From assembly GCF_910594005.1 (NCBI RefSeq), contig NC_057843.1, positions 34,197,001-34,261,000 of the forward strand: a stretch of DNA of 64,000 nucleotides, in the 5' to 3' direction. The notes below the pieces were generated by a model. That model saw only the letters and a list, made by a program, of their open reading frames with translations, did not search any database and was not told the DNA's origin. Position numbers and translations under genes: made by a program. This DNA is from Cervus elaphus (Eukaryota; Chordata; Mammalia; Artiodactyla; Cervidae). Below, piece after piece: positions 25,641 through 36,260 of the stretch; position 1 is the stretch's first letter; every line of letters starts with the position of its first letter.

Positions 25641-25652
25641 CACAGACATTCT
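25641..25652. repeat. Target-site duplication, outer L1, left copy
   Basis: CACAGACATTCT here matches 26283-26294 exactly. Confidence 0.85.
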
Positions 25653-25891
25653 TTCTTTTTTTTTAAAATTTTTTGTGTACATGTGTTCCCCATCCTGAAC
25701 CCTGCTCCCACCTCCTCCCGCCATCCTATCCCTCAGGGTCATCCCAGTGCACCAGCCCTGAGAACCCTGTATCATGCATCCAACCTGGACTGGCGATCTG
25801 TTTCACGTATGGTAATATACATGTTTCAATACTATTCTCTCAAATCATCCCACCCTCGCCTTTTCCCACAAAGTCCAAAAGACTGTTCTTT

Positions 25892-25905
25892 ACATCTATG
25901 TCTCT
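25892..25905. repeat. Target-site duplication, inner L1, left copy
   Basis: ACATCTATGTCTCT matches 26153-26166 exactly (14 bp). It is part of the outer L1 sequence. Confidence 0.9.
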
Positions 25906-26152
25906 CTTTTTTTTTTTTTATATAATTTATTTATTTATTTTTTCAGTGGGTTTTGTCATACATTGACATGAATCAGCAATAGATTTACACGTATTCCCCA
26001 TCCCGATCCCCCCTCCCCCCTCCCTCTCCACCCGATTCCTCTGGGTCTTCCCAGTGCACCAGGTTCAAGCACTTTGCGAAAGAACAGCATGTATATTATC
26101 TATGGTGAAACAGGTCACCAGCCCAGGTGGGATGCATGAGACAAGTGCTCGA
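25906..26152 (-). mobile_element. L1-BT 3' fragment nested in an L1-BT, with 5' inversion
   Basis: The plus strand starts with a T-tract and the AGTGGGTTTTGTCATACATT text of the L1-BT 3' end, closely matching 63180-63310. After the CACTT motif at about 26074 the orientation flips. 26077-26151 is the reverse complement of the sequence that follows in the 63.3-kb copy (63307-63381). About 9 bases (GAGCACTT and its neighbour) are present in both pieces. A perfect 14-bp duplication bounds the whole. This is a short twin-primed insertion into an existing L1. Confidence 0.92.
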
Positions 26153-26294
26153 ACATCTATGTCTCTTTTGATGTCTCGCGTATAGGGTCATCGTTACCAT
26201 CTTTCTAAATTTCATATATATGTGTTAGTATACTGTATTGGTGTTTTTCTTTCTGATTTACTTCACTCTGTATAATAGGCTCCACAGACATTCT

Positions 26295-26524
26295 AAAGGC
26301 TTTAGTTTATTTACCTGTAAAGTGGAGAAAATTATACCAATCTACTTACTTCAAAAACATTCTGTGTAAAAAATCAGTTGTAATAAGGAATACAGTGAGA
26401 TTATTTAAATTTTCTAAATTATTTTATGCAGTTGCAGAGTGATATTGTTATTGAGACAAATTCTTAAGTTGACTCTTTGACTGTGCCTCATTACTTCATA
26501 CTCATGTGTTTTGTGTGCTAGATC
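26295..26524. other. Unassigned short interval
   Basis: Nothing recognised between the L1 pair and the L2-like remnant. Confidence 0.5.
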
Positions 26525-26890
26525 TATTCATTCAAGAGCCTACATGTGTCCTCTATGTGCCAGTGCTTGAGAGCAAATCTGACCCGGTTGCTGTCCTCAT
26601 GATTGTGGGTGGTGCTTTTAAGGGAGCATTTGAGTCAAGGGATAGAGGAACAATGGTGTCTTTATATCAGCAGGTGAAAGGTGAGAAGACAAGTGTGAAA
26701 ATGTAAAACTAGGCATTGGAGGAGGATCTTTCAGCCTGAGAGAGAAAGGTACTTTGGAGCCTGAGAGGATGTTCCATTATATGAAAAAGTATTGCTGAAG
26801 CACAATCAGTGGGCATTGGGAACGACTTTCAGAAGGTTTGGAATAGAGGAAACTATGGCCTTGCTGGTCATCATAAGGTATACAAAGTAT
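26525..26890 (-). mobile_element. Possible L2 remnant
   Basis: The plus strand has ATTCATTCAAGAGCC followed by CTATGTGCCAGTGCTTGAGA and GCTGTCCTCATGA, which resembles antisense L2 (ATTCATTCAAC...TATGTGCCAGGCACT...CTGCCCTCATGG). The rest is diverged and the right limit is a guess. The 66-codon plus frame 26506-26706 crosses this text. Confidence 0.45.
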
Positions 26891-26921
26891 CTATGAAGTG
26901 CAAGGAGAAGCCTTACTAAAT

Positions 26922-26959
26922 TTTTACATCCAAATTTTTTTTTTTTTACATCCAAATTT
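26922..26959. repeat. 16-bp direct repeat around a T-run
   Basis: TTTTACATCCAAATTT occurs at 26922-26937 and again at 26944-26959; the bases between are all T, giving a 14-base T-run. It may be a 22-bp tandem duplication or a target-site duplication around a bare poly(A) insertion on the minus strand. Confidence 0.85.
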
Positions 26960-27010
26960 CTTATGTTCAGATTTAAGGAACATTATATTAGGTAAAGATA
27001 TTTTAACACA

Positions 27011-27288
27011 CATGCTGCTGCCGCTGCTAAGTCACTTCAGTCGTGTCTGACTCTGTGCGACCCCATAGATGGCAGCCCACCAGGCTCCCCCGTTCCTGGG
27101 ATTCTCCAGGCAAGAACACTGGAGTGGGTTGCCATTTCCTTCTCCAATGCACGAAAGTGAAAAGTGAAAGTGAAGTCGCTCAGTCCTGTCCGACTTGTAG
27201 CGACCCCATTCACTGCAGCCTACCAGGCTCCTCCATCAATGGGATTTTCTAGGCAAGAGTATTGGAGTGGCTTGCCATTGCCTTCTCC
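27011..27288 (-). mobile_element. Bov-A2 SINE (BovA dimer) with 11-bp target-site duplication
   Basis: Two BovA units in tandem on the minus strand. The first (left) unit starts with GCTGCTGCCGCTGCTAAGTC and ends at TTGCCATTTCCTTCTCC. A linker rich in AAAGTGAAAAGTGAAAGTGA follows, then the second unit ending in GCCATTGCCTTCTCC. ATTTTAACACA flanks it at 27000-27010 and 27289-27299. High similarity between this copy and the remembered consensus suggests a recent insertion. Confidence 0.95.
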
Positions 27289-27299
27289 ATTTTAACACA

Positions 27300-27876
27300 T
27301 AGTTTATTAAATAAATATAGATCATATAATTTAAAGTTATAACTTGGAAAAACAGTAGTTTTTGACTATAGTCTACTTTGAATTGCAGCCCTACTACAGT
27401 CCTGCACAGGATCCCTGGGTTTGATGTTATTGTATTCTCATTGATTTCTTATCTGATAATTATCATAGAAGTGTAATTAGCCATGGTGGTTGTGGCAAGA
27501 TGGTAGCATTCAACAAATGTCCACTTCCCCCTCTACATGTTTCAGTCTCCTTTGTGGTCATGTTACAATTATGTAGCCAATTATAATGCATGAGCTCTAT
27601 GTAGAAATGGCACGTGTTATTTCTAGACCAAGTTATGAGCTCTTCACACTCTCTTCTTACCTCCTGTGACCCTAGATGCTAGAAGCTGATAAGACAGCCT
27701 CACGAACTGGTGCAGTTGTTCAGAGCCAAGGCCCTTGAATGTCTATGTGAGCGCAGTCTACCACTCACTCTCCTAGTTGACATGTATGGGATGTGTCATG
27801 TAGAAAACAAATTCTGTTGCCTTAAACCATGAAAATTTTGAGTTAGCTTTTTACCTTAGAGTAATCTGTACATCTG
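27300..27876. other. Unassigned sequence
   Basis: No gene or named repeat between the Bov-A2 and the BovA monomer. Confidence 0.5.
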
Positions 27877-28007
27877 GAAGGAGAGCATGACAACTCACTC
27901 TGGTATTCTTGCCTGGAGAATCCTATAGACAGAGGAGCCTGGCGGGCTATAGTCCTTGGGGTCCCAAAGCGTTAGACTCAACCAAAGCGACTTAGCATGC
28001 ACACACA
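27877..28007 (+). mobile_element. BovA-type SINE fragment without tRNA head
   Basis: Starts within the SINE at GGAGAGCATGACAACTCAC and has CTTGCCTGGAGAATCC and the 3' end CAACCAAAGCGACTTAGCATG with a CA-rich tail. It could be a 5'-truncated Bov-tA. I saw no clear target-site duplication. Confidence 0.85.
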
Positions 28008-29626
28008 ACCTACACATCTTGTCTAAAATATATGGTGTGCCTTAACATCTCTAATAAGAAGAAGAAAGGAGGACCAAGAATCTTTTTACAGGTACTGGAA
28101 GTGAAACTAGTCTATACAAAATCAAGTGCTAAAAATACTGAGAGATATAACTCAGTGTCAGAAGAAAAAGAACATTGGGATAATGATAAGCTTGGCAAGA
28201 TATATTTAAAATACCTACCACCCAAGTCCCTCCTTTGGCTTCATTCATTTGTGTATTTGTTTACTTAAAGGAAAAAGCTATAGTCAGTAAAATACGAAGG
28301 TCTTAGGACATAATTTAGTTAAATGAAATAAATACATACACCTGCATACCCAAATCCCCAGTCAATACGTAGGATATTTCCACCATCCAGAAAGTTCCCA
28401 TGAGCCCCTTCCCAGTCAGCCCCTCATCCTCATAGGCAACTCTATTCTAGTCTCCAGAGGACTGAATGAATGGAATCATATATTGTGTATTCTTTTCTGT
28501 GTAGACTCTTTCCTTCAACATGGGTTTACAATGCATGGATGTTGTTATATCATCAACTGGCCCCTTTCTTAGTAAATATTACGTGAATATTCCACAAGTT
28601 GTTTATCCATCCTCCTGCAGATGGACATTTGGGTTGTTTGAAGTTTGGGTTAATATGAATAAAGCTGTTATAAACATTCTTATGTAATTCTTTTAGTGAA
28701 CATATGTTTTTATTTCTCATAGTTAAAGATCTGTTTGTGGAATTACTGAGTCATATACTCAGTGAATGTCTAGCTGCATAAGAAAGTGCCAAATAGTTAC
28801 CCAAAGGAGTTAGATCATTTCACTAACATAAGATTTCCTGTTGCTCCCTCTAACTCACTGCTACAGAGGCATCCTACCAAATTTTATGTGTTTTTTCCCC
28901 TACTATTTAATATTTCTAATTTTCTTTGAAAATTCCTCTTTAAGTCAGAGGTTATTATGTTGTTTCTTTTCAAACATTTGAGTCTTGTCTGATATCTTTT
29001 CTCTTTATTTATGTGGTCAGAAAATATACCCTGTAATATTTAATCTTTTGTAAAGTATTGAGTTTTGCTTTATAACTGAGGATATGTAGTCTATTTTTCT
29101 GTATATTTCATCTTAAACTATTGAGCATAATATTCTCTATGCATCAGTTATTAAAATCATTTATATATTTATTGATTTTGAGGGGCCAGTTGTTTTACAA
29201 ATGCTTAGAAAAAGTGATCCCCTATTGAGATATTATCTCTTATTTTAATCTGGCAATTTTTTTTTCTTATTATACACATTGAAACTCAGTTATTAGGTGC
29301 ATATACATCTGTGATGGTTATATCTTCCTGATGAATTGGACTGTTTATCATTAGTAAATTTTTCCCTTTTGTCTTTGGTAATGATTTTTGTTTTGAAGGC
29401 TACTTTTTCTGATTCTCCTTAATGTTTTCAGGGAATATCTTTGTGCAGTTTATTTTTTTTAACTCTCAATCTGTCTGTGATTTTTAAATTTAAGATGTTA
29501 TTCTTAAGACAAAATTAATTTGAGTGATACTTTTTTATCCACTTTGACAATCTTTGACTTTTATAGGAAATGCTTAATTCATTCACATTTTATGTCATTA
29601 CTCATATGGTTGGATTTAAACTTTTT

Positions 29627-29961
29627 GTCACCCTGCTTATTTAACTTATATGCCTAGTACATCATGAGAAAACGCTGGGCTGGATGAAGCACAAGCTGGA
29701 ATCAAGATTGCCGGGAGAAATATCAATAACCTCAGATATGCAGATGACACCACCCTTATGGCAGAAAGTGAAGAAGAACCAAAGAGCCTCTTGATGAAAG
29801 TGAAAGAGGAGAGTGAAAGAGTTGGCTTAAGACTCAACATTTAGAAAACTAAGATCATGGCATCTGATCCCATCACTTCATGTCAAATATGTGGGGAAAC
29901 AGTGACAGACTTTATCTTTTTGGGCTCCAAAATCACTGCAGATGGTGACCGAACTGAGCTG
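29627..29961 (+). mobile_element. BovB LINE copy 6, internally deleted, with 9-bp target-site duplication
   Basis: Plus-strand BovB starting in the reverse transcriptase at GTCACCCTGCTTATTTAAC and following the YADD region closely; 29684-29775 is essentially identical to 4028-4124 of copy 2. At about 29949 (GCAGATGGTGA) the sequence jumps to CCGAACTGAGCTG, which looks like the terminal ACTGA repeats of the BovB 3' end, skipping the intervening C-terminal part. AAACTTTTT flanks it (29618-29626 and 29962-29970). The minus frame 29840-29646 is a shadow. Confidence 0.85.
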
Positions 29962-30024
29962 AAACTTTTTACCTTACTATTTATTCAATTGTTTGTTGCT
30001 CTGATTTTCCTCCCCTGTATTGGG

Positions 30025-30401
30025 TTCAGTTCAGGTCAGTTCAGTTGTTCAGTCATGTCCAACTCTTTGCGACCCCCTGGGCTGCAGCATACCAGGCCTC
30101 CTTGTCCATCACCAACTCCCAGAGTTTACTCAAACTCAAGTCCATTGAGTCTGGTGATGCCATCCAGCCATCTCATCCTCTGTCGTCTCCTTTGCCTTCA
30201 GTCTTTCCCAGCATCAGGGTCTTTTCCAATGAGTCAGTTCTTTGCATCAGGTGGCCAAAGTATTGGAGTTTCAGCTTCAACATCAGTCCTTCCATTGAAT
30301 GTTCAGGACTGATTTCCTTTAGAGTGGACTGGTTAGATCTCCTTGCAGCCCAAGGGACTCTCCAGAGTCTTCTCCAACACTACAGTTCAAAAGCATCAAT
30401 T
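30025..30401 (-). mobile_element. BovB LINE copy 7, 3' end
   Basis: Minus-strand 3' fragment from the AGTTC-repeat tail to CAGTTCAAAAGCATCAAT, inserted in the ancient L1 56 bp beyond copy 6 and in the opposite orientation. L1 text resumes at about 30402. No clear duplication was found. Frames at 29857-30434 are artefacts of this insertion. Confidence 0.92.
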
Positions 30402-30462
30402 GAATATATTTTAGTAATGCATTTTTTAAACTAGTTTTTGAGTCAGTCTTTTAGTTCTTTGT

Positions 30463-30658
30463 GGTTTTCCCTTGTGGCTCAGCTGGTAAAGAATCCACCT
30501 GCAATGTGGGAGACCTGGGTTCGATCCCTGAGTTGGGAAGATCCCCTGGAGAAGGGAAAGGCTACCCACTCCAGTATTCTGGCCTGGAGAATTCCATGGA
30601 CTGTATAGTCCTTGGGGTCTCAAAGAGTCGGACATGACTGAGCGACTTTCACTTTCAC
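30463..30658 (+). mobile_element. Bov-tA SINE with 13-bp target-site duplication
   Basis: Full SINE close to the Bov-tA2 form: CTTGTGGCTCAGCTGGTAAAG head, B box GGTTCGATCCC, CTGGCCTGGAGAATTCC, and end GACATGACTGAGCGACTTTC with a CACTTT tail. TTTAGTTCTTTGT flanks it at 30450-30462 and 30659-30671. It lies within the ancient L1. The intact B box and low divergence suggest it is young. Confidence 0.95.
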
Positions 30659-31020
30659 TTTAGTTCTTTGTAAATGGCTGCTCTAGAGAGTATGATATAT
30701 ATCCTGAATTTATTAATGCATAATTGGAATTAATACTGAGAAACCTTACATAAAACATAAGTACTACAAAATAGGAACAATCCATTTGCCATCATCCCTT
30801 ATTCTGTGGTCAAATGTTTTAATTTTACAAGTATTATAACCCTCAAAAAAGCAACTTCATTATTTTCACCCCAAATAATCATTTGTCATTTAAGGAGGAA
30901 AAATAATCTTCATATACTCACATAAATATAGATATTACAGATCCATGCCTCTGTCTGGAATATTGCCTAAACTTCTTTTAGTGTATCTTGTAGCAAAAGT
31001 TTGTTTATTTCCCTATAGCC

Positions 31021-32234
31021 CAAGGACCCACAATGAACTCTTCAGAAACTTCAGTGATGCCATCTGCAGTGTGGTCCCTGATTCAGTACCCTGGCTGACC
31101 AAAGCCTCTCATGCTAGCTGCAACAGACTCCAGTGTCTGTCTTCTTAACTTGGTGGCATTGCTGTGTTCTGGGCTCTACGTCTCTCCACCACTGCCAGGA
31201 AAACATTCCCTGGAAGAAATTTGAGGACATGTAAAATACCTATTTTGTTCTTCCTCAAAAATCACAGTCCTGAACTGTGTATTATCCAGTGCCTAAAATA
31301 TTTCCTTCGTATGAGCTGAGCACTTTTATTGTTGTTTACACCAGCAGGGCAAGCCTCGTATCACTTTCTCTATTATGGCTGGAAGAGGAGGTTACACTTT
31401 AATTTTAGATGGTTGTATTTAGTGTTTTATTTCTTTTCATAAAATAGCTCCTTTTAGTAGCTTTTGGAAAAATATCAGTAATAGGAAAAATCGAAAAAAG
31501 AAGAAAAACTGAGTTTTTGACAGATTTTTAAAGGCCAACTCAAAGAATAATTTTGTAAACTTTTTTTAAACAAAAGTTGCACACAGAAGAATTAATATTC
31601 AAGTGACAAGACAAGAATTGTTATTAATGTACAGTTCTTTCCTAAATGTTTATTGCTATAGTATCACTTCTGTTTGATATGGATCACATTTCATTGCAGT
31701 TTATTAGCAATCAGCAGTTATTATTTGGCTCTAGTGTTTGCAAACTATAATTCATTACCCTCTTATTTTTTATTTATGAGACAGTGTCAAATGAAAGAAG
31801 TAAATTGTGTATTTTTTTTTTCTTGGAGAGTTCTGTACACTAGAGTGTGTTAACAGTGTCAGTGTTATTGTTTTTGTTTAAATGTATTTTTTCAGGACTT
31901 TAGAAAAAAGAAGGTCCTATATTCTGAAAAACACAATGCTATTTTTCTGAGTGCCTGCTATATGCAGTGTTTCTCCACACTCGAGTCTGATGTATTGATA
32001 CTTAAAGCAATATTTAAGAGTAGCATTTAAAACAAACCAATCTTACTTCAAAAATCATGTCTTAATTTTACATGTTTGAAGATGAATGACTTTTAAAATA
32101 TATACCAATACAACTCAAAACTGTGTGGTATTGTTATGTGAAGATCTGAGTAACAGCAATACATTTCCATTAAATGAAATATGATTTAACTGATACATTT
32201 TAAAGTTTTTGTCTAATAGCAGAAAATATAGAGT
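31021..32234. other. Unassigned AT-rich sequence
   Basis: No gene or named repeat. The T-run at about 31811-31821 is low complexity. Confidence 0.5.
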
Positions 32235-32460
32235 GATATAGTAAAAAGTGTATAGAACCAGAAGTCAGAATTCATGCTCTCCCATTGCTGCTTACAAGGT
32301 ACACAAATTTTGAGCACATTCTTCAATTCTTAGAAGTGTTTCTTCATCCACTAAGAAGGGAATACTATCGTATTTCTTGATTACATCACAGTCGTTTGGT
32401 CAGCATGATGAGAAATATGTGAAGTACTGTAATAGCTGAATGCCATGATTATCATAGAAG
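32235..32460 (+). mobile_element. MIR SINE remnant
   Basis: Follows the MIR layout on the plus strand: ATATAGTAAAAAGTGTATAGAACCAGAAGTCAGA near the head, a GCTGCTTACAAGGTACACAAATTTTGAGC core, TTCTTCATCC near the middle, and a degraded GTGAAGTACTGTAATAGCTG 3' part. Strongly diverged. Confidence 0.55.
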
Positions 32461-33594
32461 AGAAACAATAGGATTTTTCTTCTAGTGTGTACCTATTATT
32501 GATTTACTAAGTTGCCTTGAGAAAGAATTTAGCTCTATTTCTCAAATCTTAAATAACTAAAATACCTACTCTTTTGAGCTCATAGGAAAATGATTGATAA
32601 AGAAAGAGACAAACAGAATATAAGCATAAGCTGTTTTTTAAAAAGGTATTTATGAAATACCTGAAAGTATTATTTTAATTTTTTAAAGGACACTTTGAAA
32701 TGAAACAGATAAGTGTGAGTGTCTTATCATTCCCTAATTACCACAAAGGCAATTTCCTGTCTTATAATTACTCACTACATTTTAATGTGTCAATATTCAT
32801 TATTCTATTTGTGTAGCATTTTATTGTTCAAATCAGTGGCATAATGTTCCTGAATGGCAATTCTAACAGGGTAAATCTGTGCAAATAAATATTTATATGC
32901 AATTCTGCAACCTCAAAATAATTTCCCCTTATAATGTATTTGTTATTTAAAATTCTTTTTTTCTCCTAGTAAATCTGCCTGCCACTAAAGGCCAAATGAG
33001 AATTTCATACCCACTTCTTAAATATTGTTTACTGAAATGTCAATGAAGTGAGAATGAAAGGCTCTGGAATAAGTTCCCTGAGCTGAGATATGATAATTTA
33101 ACAAATCTACACAAAATCCCAGGTGGAGTCCAAGTTTATAACCTGGATTTAAATTACAGCATGGATTTACTTTTTATCTTTCTGGATCTTTGGAAGTCAC
33201 ATCTCTATCTGTGAAGTCTGTATTTGTGTAATACATCATTTCTGTCAAAATTCATACTTGACTTACAAGATTGCATAATATAGGAGGACTCTTAAGCAAT
33301 CAAATCACTTCTCTTCCTCTGGAACACTACCACAATAGCCTCCTTTTATTTTTAATTTGAAATCCTAGAACTGTACCACTGCAAAAACTGAACAAAGATA
33401 ACCACTGCTTTTAAGGAAGGAGCTAGAAGGATAATTAGTAACTTTTTCTTGGCTTTTTCATGGACTCCAGTGAAAACATGGATACCTTCCAATGTGCAAA
33501 GCAAACTATTATCTCAGGTTAATAGGAGATGTTCTTTATCCTGTGGAAATCCAAAATGGTACTGAAAAGACTAATGAAATCATCTAAATTAACC
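32461..33594. other. Unassigned sequence
   Basis: No gene or named repeat. Conservation across mammals could not be tested here. Confidence 0.5.
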
Positions 33595-33690
33595 TGCTCA
33601 GTTCTTAAATGGGAAAACTGAGACCCAGATACATGGAGGTTCTGAATGAAAGACCAGGTTAATATCTGACAGAGCCAAGTAGTGCCTGTT
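33595..33690 (-). mobile_element. Probable MIR remnant
   Basis: The text GGGAAAACTGAGACCCAGAT followed by GGTTCTGAATG and GACAGAGCCAAG resembles antisense MIR (GGAAACTGAGGCCCAGAGAGG...GGCAGAGCC). Confidence 0.5.
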
Positions 33691-33754
33691 TCATTGTTCT
33701 CACTCCATCATGCTGCCGCTCTTTGAACGAAGTTTATCGCTACCTCAATATAAA

Positions 33755-33935
33755 AGCAACATTTATTGGGAGCTGGCTGTGTACTCTGTCCTATGCTAAG
33801 TTGTTCATATCTTGTCTTTTATTAAACACACTAAAACAAGGATTGTTATATCCAGTTGGCAGATAATAAAACTGGATCCCAGATAAATTCTGCACCATAA
33901 TGAAAAGGATATGAAACTCAAGCAATCAGACCTCT
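33755..33935 (-). mobile_element. Probable L2 or MIR 3' remnant
   Basis: ATTTATTGGGAGCTGGCTGTGTACTCTGTCCTATGCTAAG resembles the antisense L2/MIR core (TTTATTGAGCACCTACTATGTGCCAGGCACTGTGCTAAG) with many changes. The rest is weak. Confidence 0.4.
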
Positions 33936-34399
33936 TAAGCTTCCATTATTCTACATCATGATCATTGCAATATGAATAAATTAGAGTATGTGTGTGTGCA
34001 TGCACATGTTTTAGGATCAGGGTAGTGAAGCATAAAATGGTGATTACATGTTAATAAATGAGATATTTCTACCTTTCTTTGAAGATGTCTTCTATCATTT
34101 GTCTGTTGAGTTGACACATGGAAAACGGCCCCTCCTATCAGCGAAAATAGTATTATTTATTTGGGAGTACTCTTATTTTAATAATAAAATGATTAAGATT
34201 ATGTATTCAGTTCAGTTGTTTGGGTGAATGTAGATCAGTAAGTCTTGAGCAGAGTTGCTGGTTCATAATCCTCAATATTACTGAACGCTTCCCTTTATGT
34301 CTGTCAGGATTCTAAGTCCTTTCCATGTGTTGATTAATTATTCAAGAAACTTCTTTATTCAAGAAGATTTTCTGAAAATCCTATATTAGATATTATTTT
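33936..34399. other. Unassigned sequence
   Basis: No gene or named repeat. A short TGTGTGTG stretch lies near 33990. Confidence 0.5.
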
Positions 34400-34756
34400 C
34401 AGTTCAGTCATTCAGTAATGTCCAACTCTTTGCACCCCCATGGACTGCAACACGCCAGGCCTCCCTGTCCATCACCAACTCCCGGAGTTTACTCAAACTT
34501 ATGTCCATCCACTCGGTGATGCCATCCAACCATCTCATCCTCTGTCATCCTCTTCTCCTCCCGCCTTCAACCTTTCCCAGCATCAGGGTCTTTTCCAATA
34601 AGTCGGTTCTTCGCATCAGGTGGCCAAAGTATCGGAGCTTCAGCATCAGTCCTTCCATTGAATATTCAGGACTGATTTCCTTTAGGATGGACTGGTTGGA
34701 TCTCCTTACAGTTCAAGGGACTCTCAAGAGTCTTCTTCAACACCACAGTTCAAAAA
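34400..34756 (-). mobile_element. BovB LINE copy 8, 3' end
   Basis: Minus-strand 3' fragment of about 360 bp, from AGTTCAGTCATTCAGTAATG to CACCACAGTTCAAAA. It is 5' truncated at nearly the same element position as copy 7. No clear duplication was found. Confidence 0.93.
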
Positions 34757-35324
34757 TAACAAACAAATCAGAATAAACAGAGCAAAAAGAAAAAGCCTAA
34801 CACAAAGAAAACGCAAATAGTTTGCTTAAAGTCTTAAAGTTTGTAAATAGAGGAGCTTATATTTAAGTCTAGGAAGTTTAGCTCTAAGCCTTTGTTCTTA
34901 AATGCTAAGCCATATCACATCTATACAAACAATCAGTGTCTCACTGCTCAATGTAATGAAAAACCCTTTTTATAATAAGTGACAAAGCCCATAAAATGCT
35001 TAAGAATATTAAGGAAAAAGTGGGACATATGTAAAGAAGTCACATTATACTTACTCTGACATAAAAGTCATAGATTATATTAATTCAAGACACAATCTTG
35101 AATGGGAAAACTAGATACTATATCTTGAAGATTTTAATTGCTCTAAATTAGGTTATAGATACAGTGAACTTCCAGTCAAAATCTCAATGGGTTATCTGAA
35201 AGCAAATTTGGGAACACGAATGAAAAACTAAAATATTTTTTGATTAGGGAAATTCAGCCCTTATTTAGCCTCCTATTTTATTAATAAACTATAATATGAA
35301 GAGGATATTATACTGGTACCAGAA
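34757..35324. other. Unassigned sequence
   Basis: No gene or named repeat. Confidence 0.5.
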
Positions 35325-36260
35325 AAGACAAATTCCCTTTGGCATTTTGTGTACCTGTCATTTGCAAGGCACTGTGGTCAGTATGGGAGATACAGCTGTA
35401 AAGGAAAACTAGGCATGGTTCATATTTTTTTTGAGCTGGAGAATAAGATGCAAATACAAAAGAACATACAATTACAATACGATATATTAAAGTTATAATA
35501 AGGAAAGTCATACATTTCAAGAGAGTTTATATGCCTTTTAGAAAAAGTCAAATTTAATCTGAGGTCTAAAGATAAGTGGAAGTTATCCAAATGAAGGTGG
35601 AATGTGATTCTGAAATAGCCTGTTGGCAGAAGGGGATATGATTCTGAAGCTTACAAGAATGATGCAAGTAATTAAAAAAAGAATATTTGAGAAGGAGGCA
35701 GAGAAAAAAGAAAAAACAATTTAAGAAGTCACTCCTCTGGAGATGCTGGAGAAAATCCAGGAAAGTATGTTATATCTAAAACCTGAGGGAAATTATCTAG
35801 GTGGAAGTTGTCCACAAGCATCAAATTACACTGAAAATCAGAAAGTCAAGAAATGAAAAATGTCCATAAGAAGCAGTAAGGAGAACACTGGTGCCTGAGA
35901 ATACTATTTCCAGTGACATCATAGAGTTGAAGAAGAGACTGTAGGAGACAGAATAGATTTTTCCTTGAGGCTGTGAAGATAGAAAATGTTGACAACATAT
36001 TCAAGACTTTCTGTAAAAGGAACGCAAAATGACAGGGCAGAGGCCATAGAGCAAGTTTAATACAAGAAAGGTGTGTAACATAGGAGGGGTTTGGACAGGT
36101 ATAGATGCTGCTGGAAAAGAACCTGATGGGCACAGATCAGATAGGTCCAGAGTAAAGTTGAGGGAATAAATCTTGTACCGGGATGACATCATTTTAGAGG
36201 AAGAAAGAGGGAAATGATAGAAGAGAAGTCATGGAATTTTGTGGAGTTATAGCATAAAAT
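35325..36260 (-). mobile_element. Probable L2 LINE remnant
   Basis: In plus orientation: GTGTACCTGTCATTTGCAAGGCACTGTGGTCAGTATGGGAGATACA matches the antisense L2 3' end well. Further right come GACATCATAGAGTTGAAGAAGAGACTG and other purine-rich text of the kind seen in antisense L2. Only the left 60 bp is convincing; the right limit is uncertain. Confidence 0.5.

Larger units (their letters stand above)
25653..26282 (-). mobile_element. L1-BT 3' fragment (outer element)
   Basis: Minus-strand L1-BT 3' end, starting (plus sense) with a T-rich tract followed by the GTACATGTGTTCCCCATCC text of the ruminant L1 3' UTR. It is interrupted by a second L1 at about 25906-26152, resumes at 26167 and ends at about 26282 near TATAATAGGCTCCA. 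A 12-bp exact duplication flanks it. It is 5' truncated: without the inner insertion it is about 370 bp. It carries more differences from the copy at 63.2 kb than the inner element does, which fits its being older. Confidence 0.9.
28320..31020 (-). mobile_element. Ancient L1 (L1M-type), interrupted by three younger elements
   Basis: On the minus strand this is a long, diverged L1. The left part is 3' end sequence (plus landmarks CATGAGCCCCTTCCCAGTCA, TTTATCCATCCTCCTGCAGA, GACATTTGGGTTGTTTG). From about 28890 it is sequence from further 5' in the element (GTGGTCAGAAAATATACC, CAGTTATTAGGTGCATATAC, GAATTGGACTGTTTATCATT). It continues after each interruption: 29971-30024, 30402-30449 and from 30672 to about 31020. 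Interrupting elements are BovB at 29627, BovB at 30025 and Bov-tA at 30463. The jump near 28880 suggests an internal deletion or two fragments. Confidence 0.75.

Noticed and set aside
25673..25966. Proline-rich plus frames of 97 and 80 codons
   Set aside because: They are antisense readings of the L1-BT 3' UTR ending in the T-tract.
29857..30434. Two overlapping plus frames of 151 and 129 codons
   Set aside because: They read across the 3' end of BovB copy 6, L1 text and the antisense strand of BovB copy 7. They are composites of repeats.
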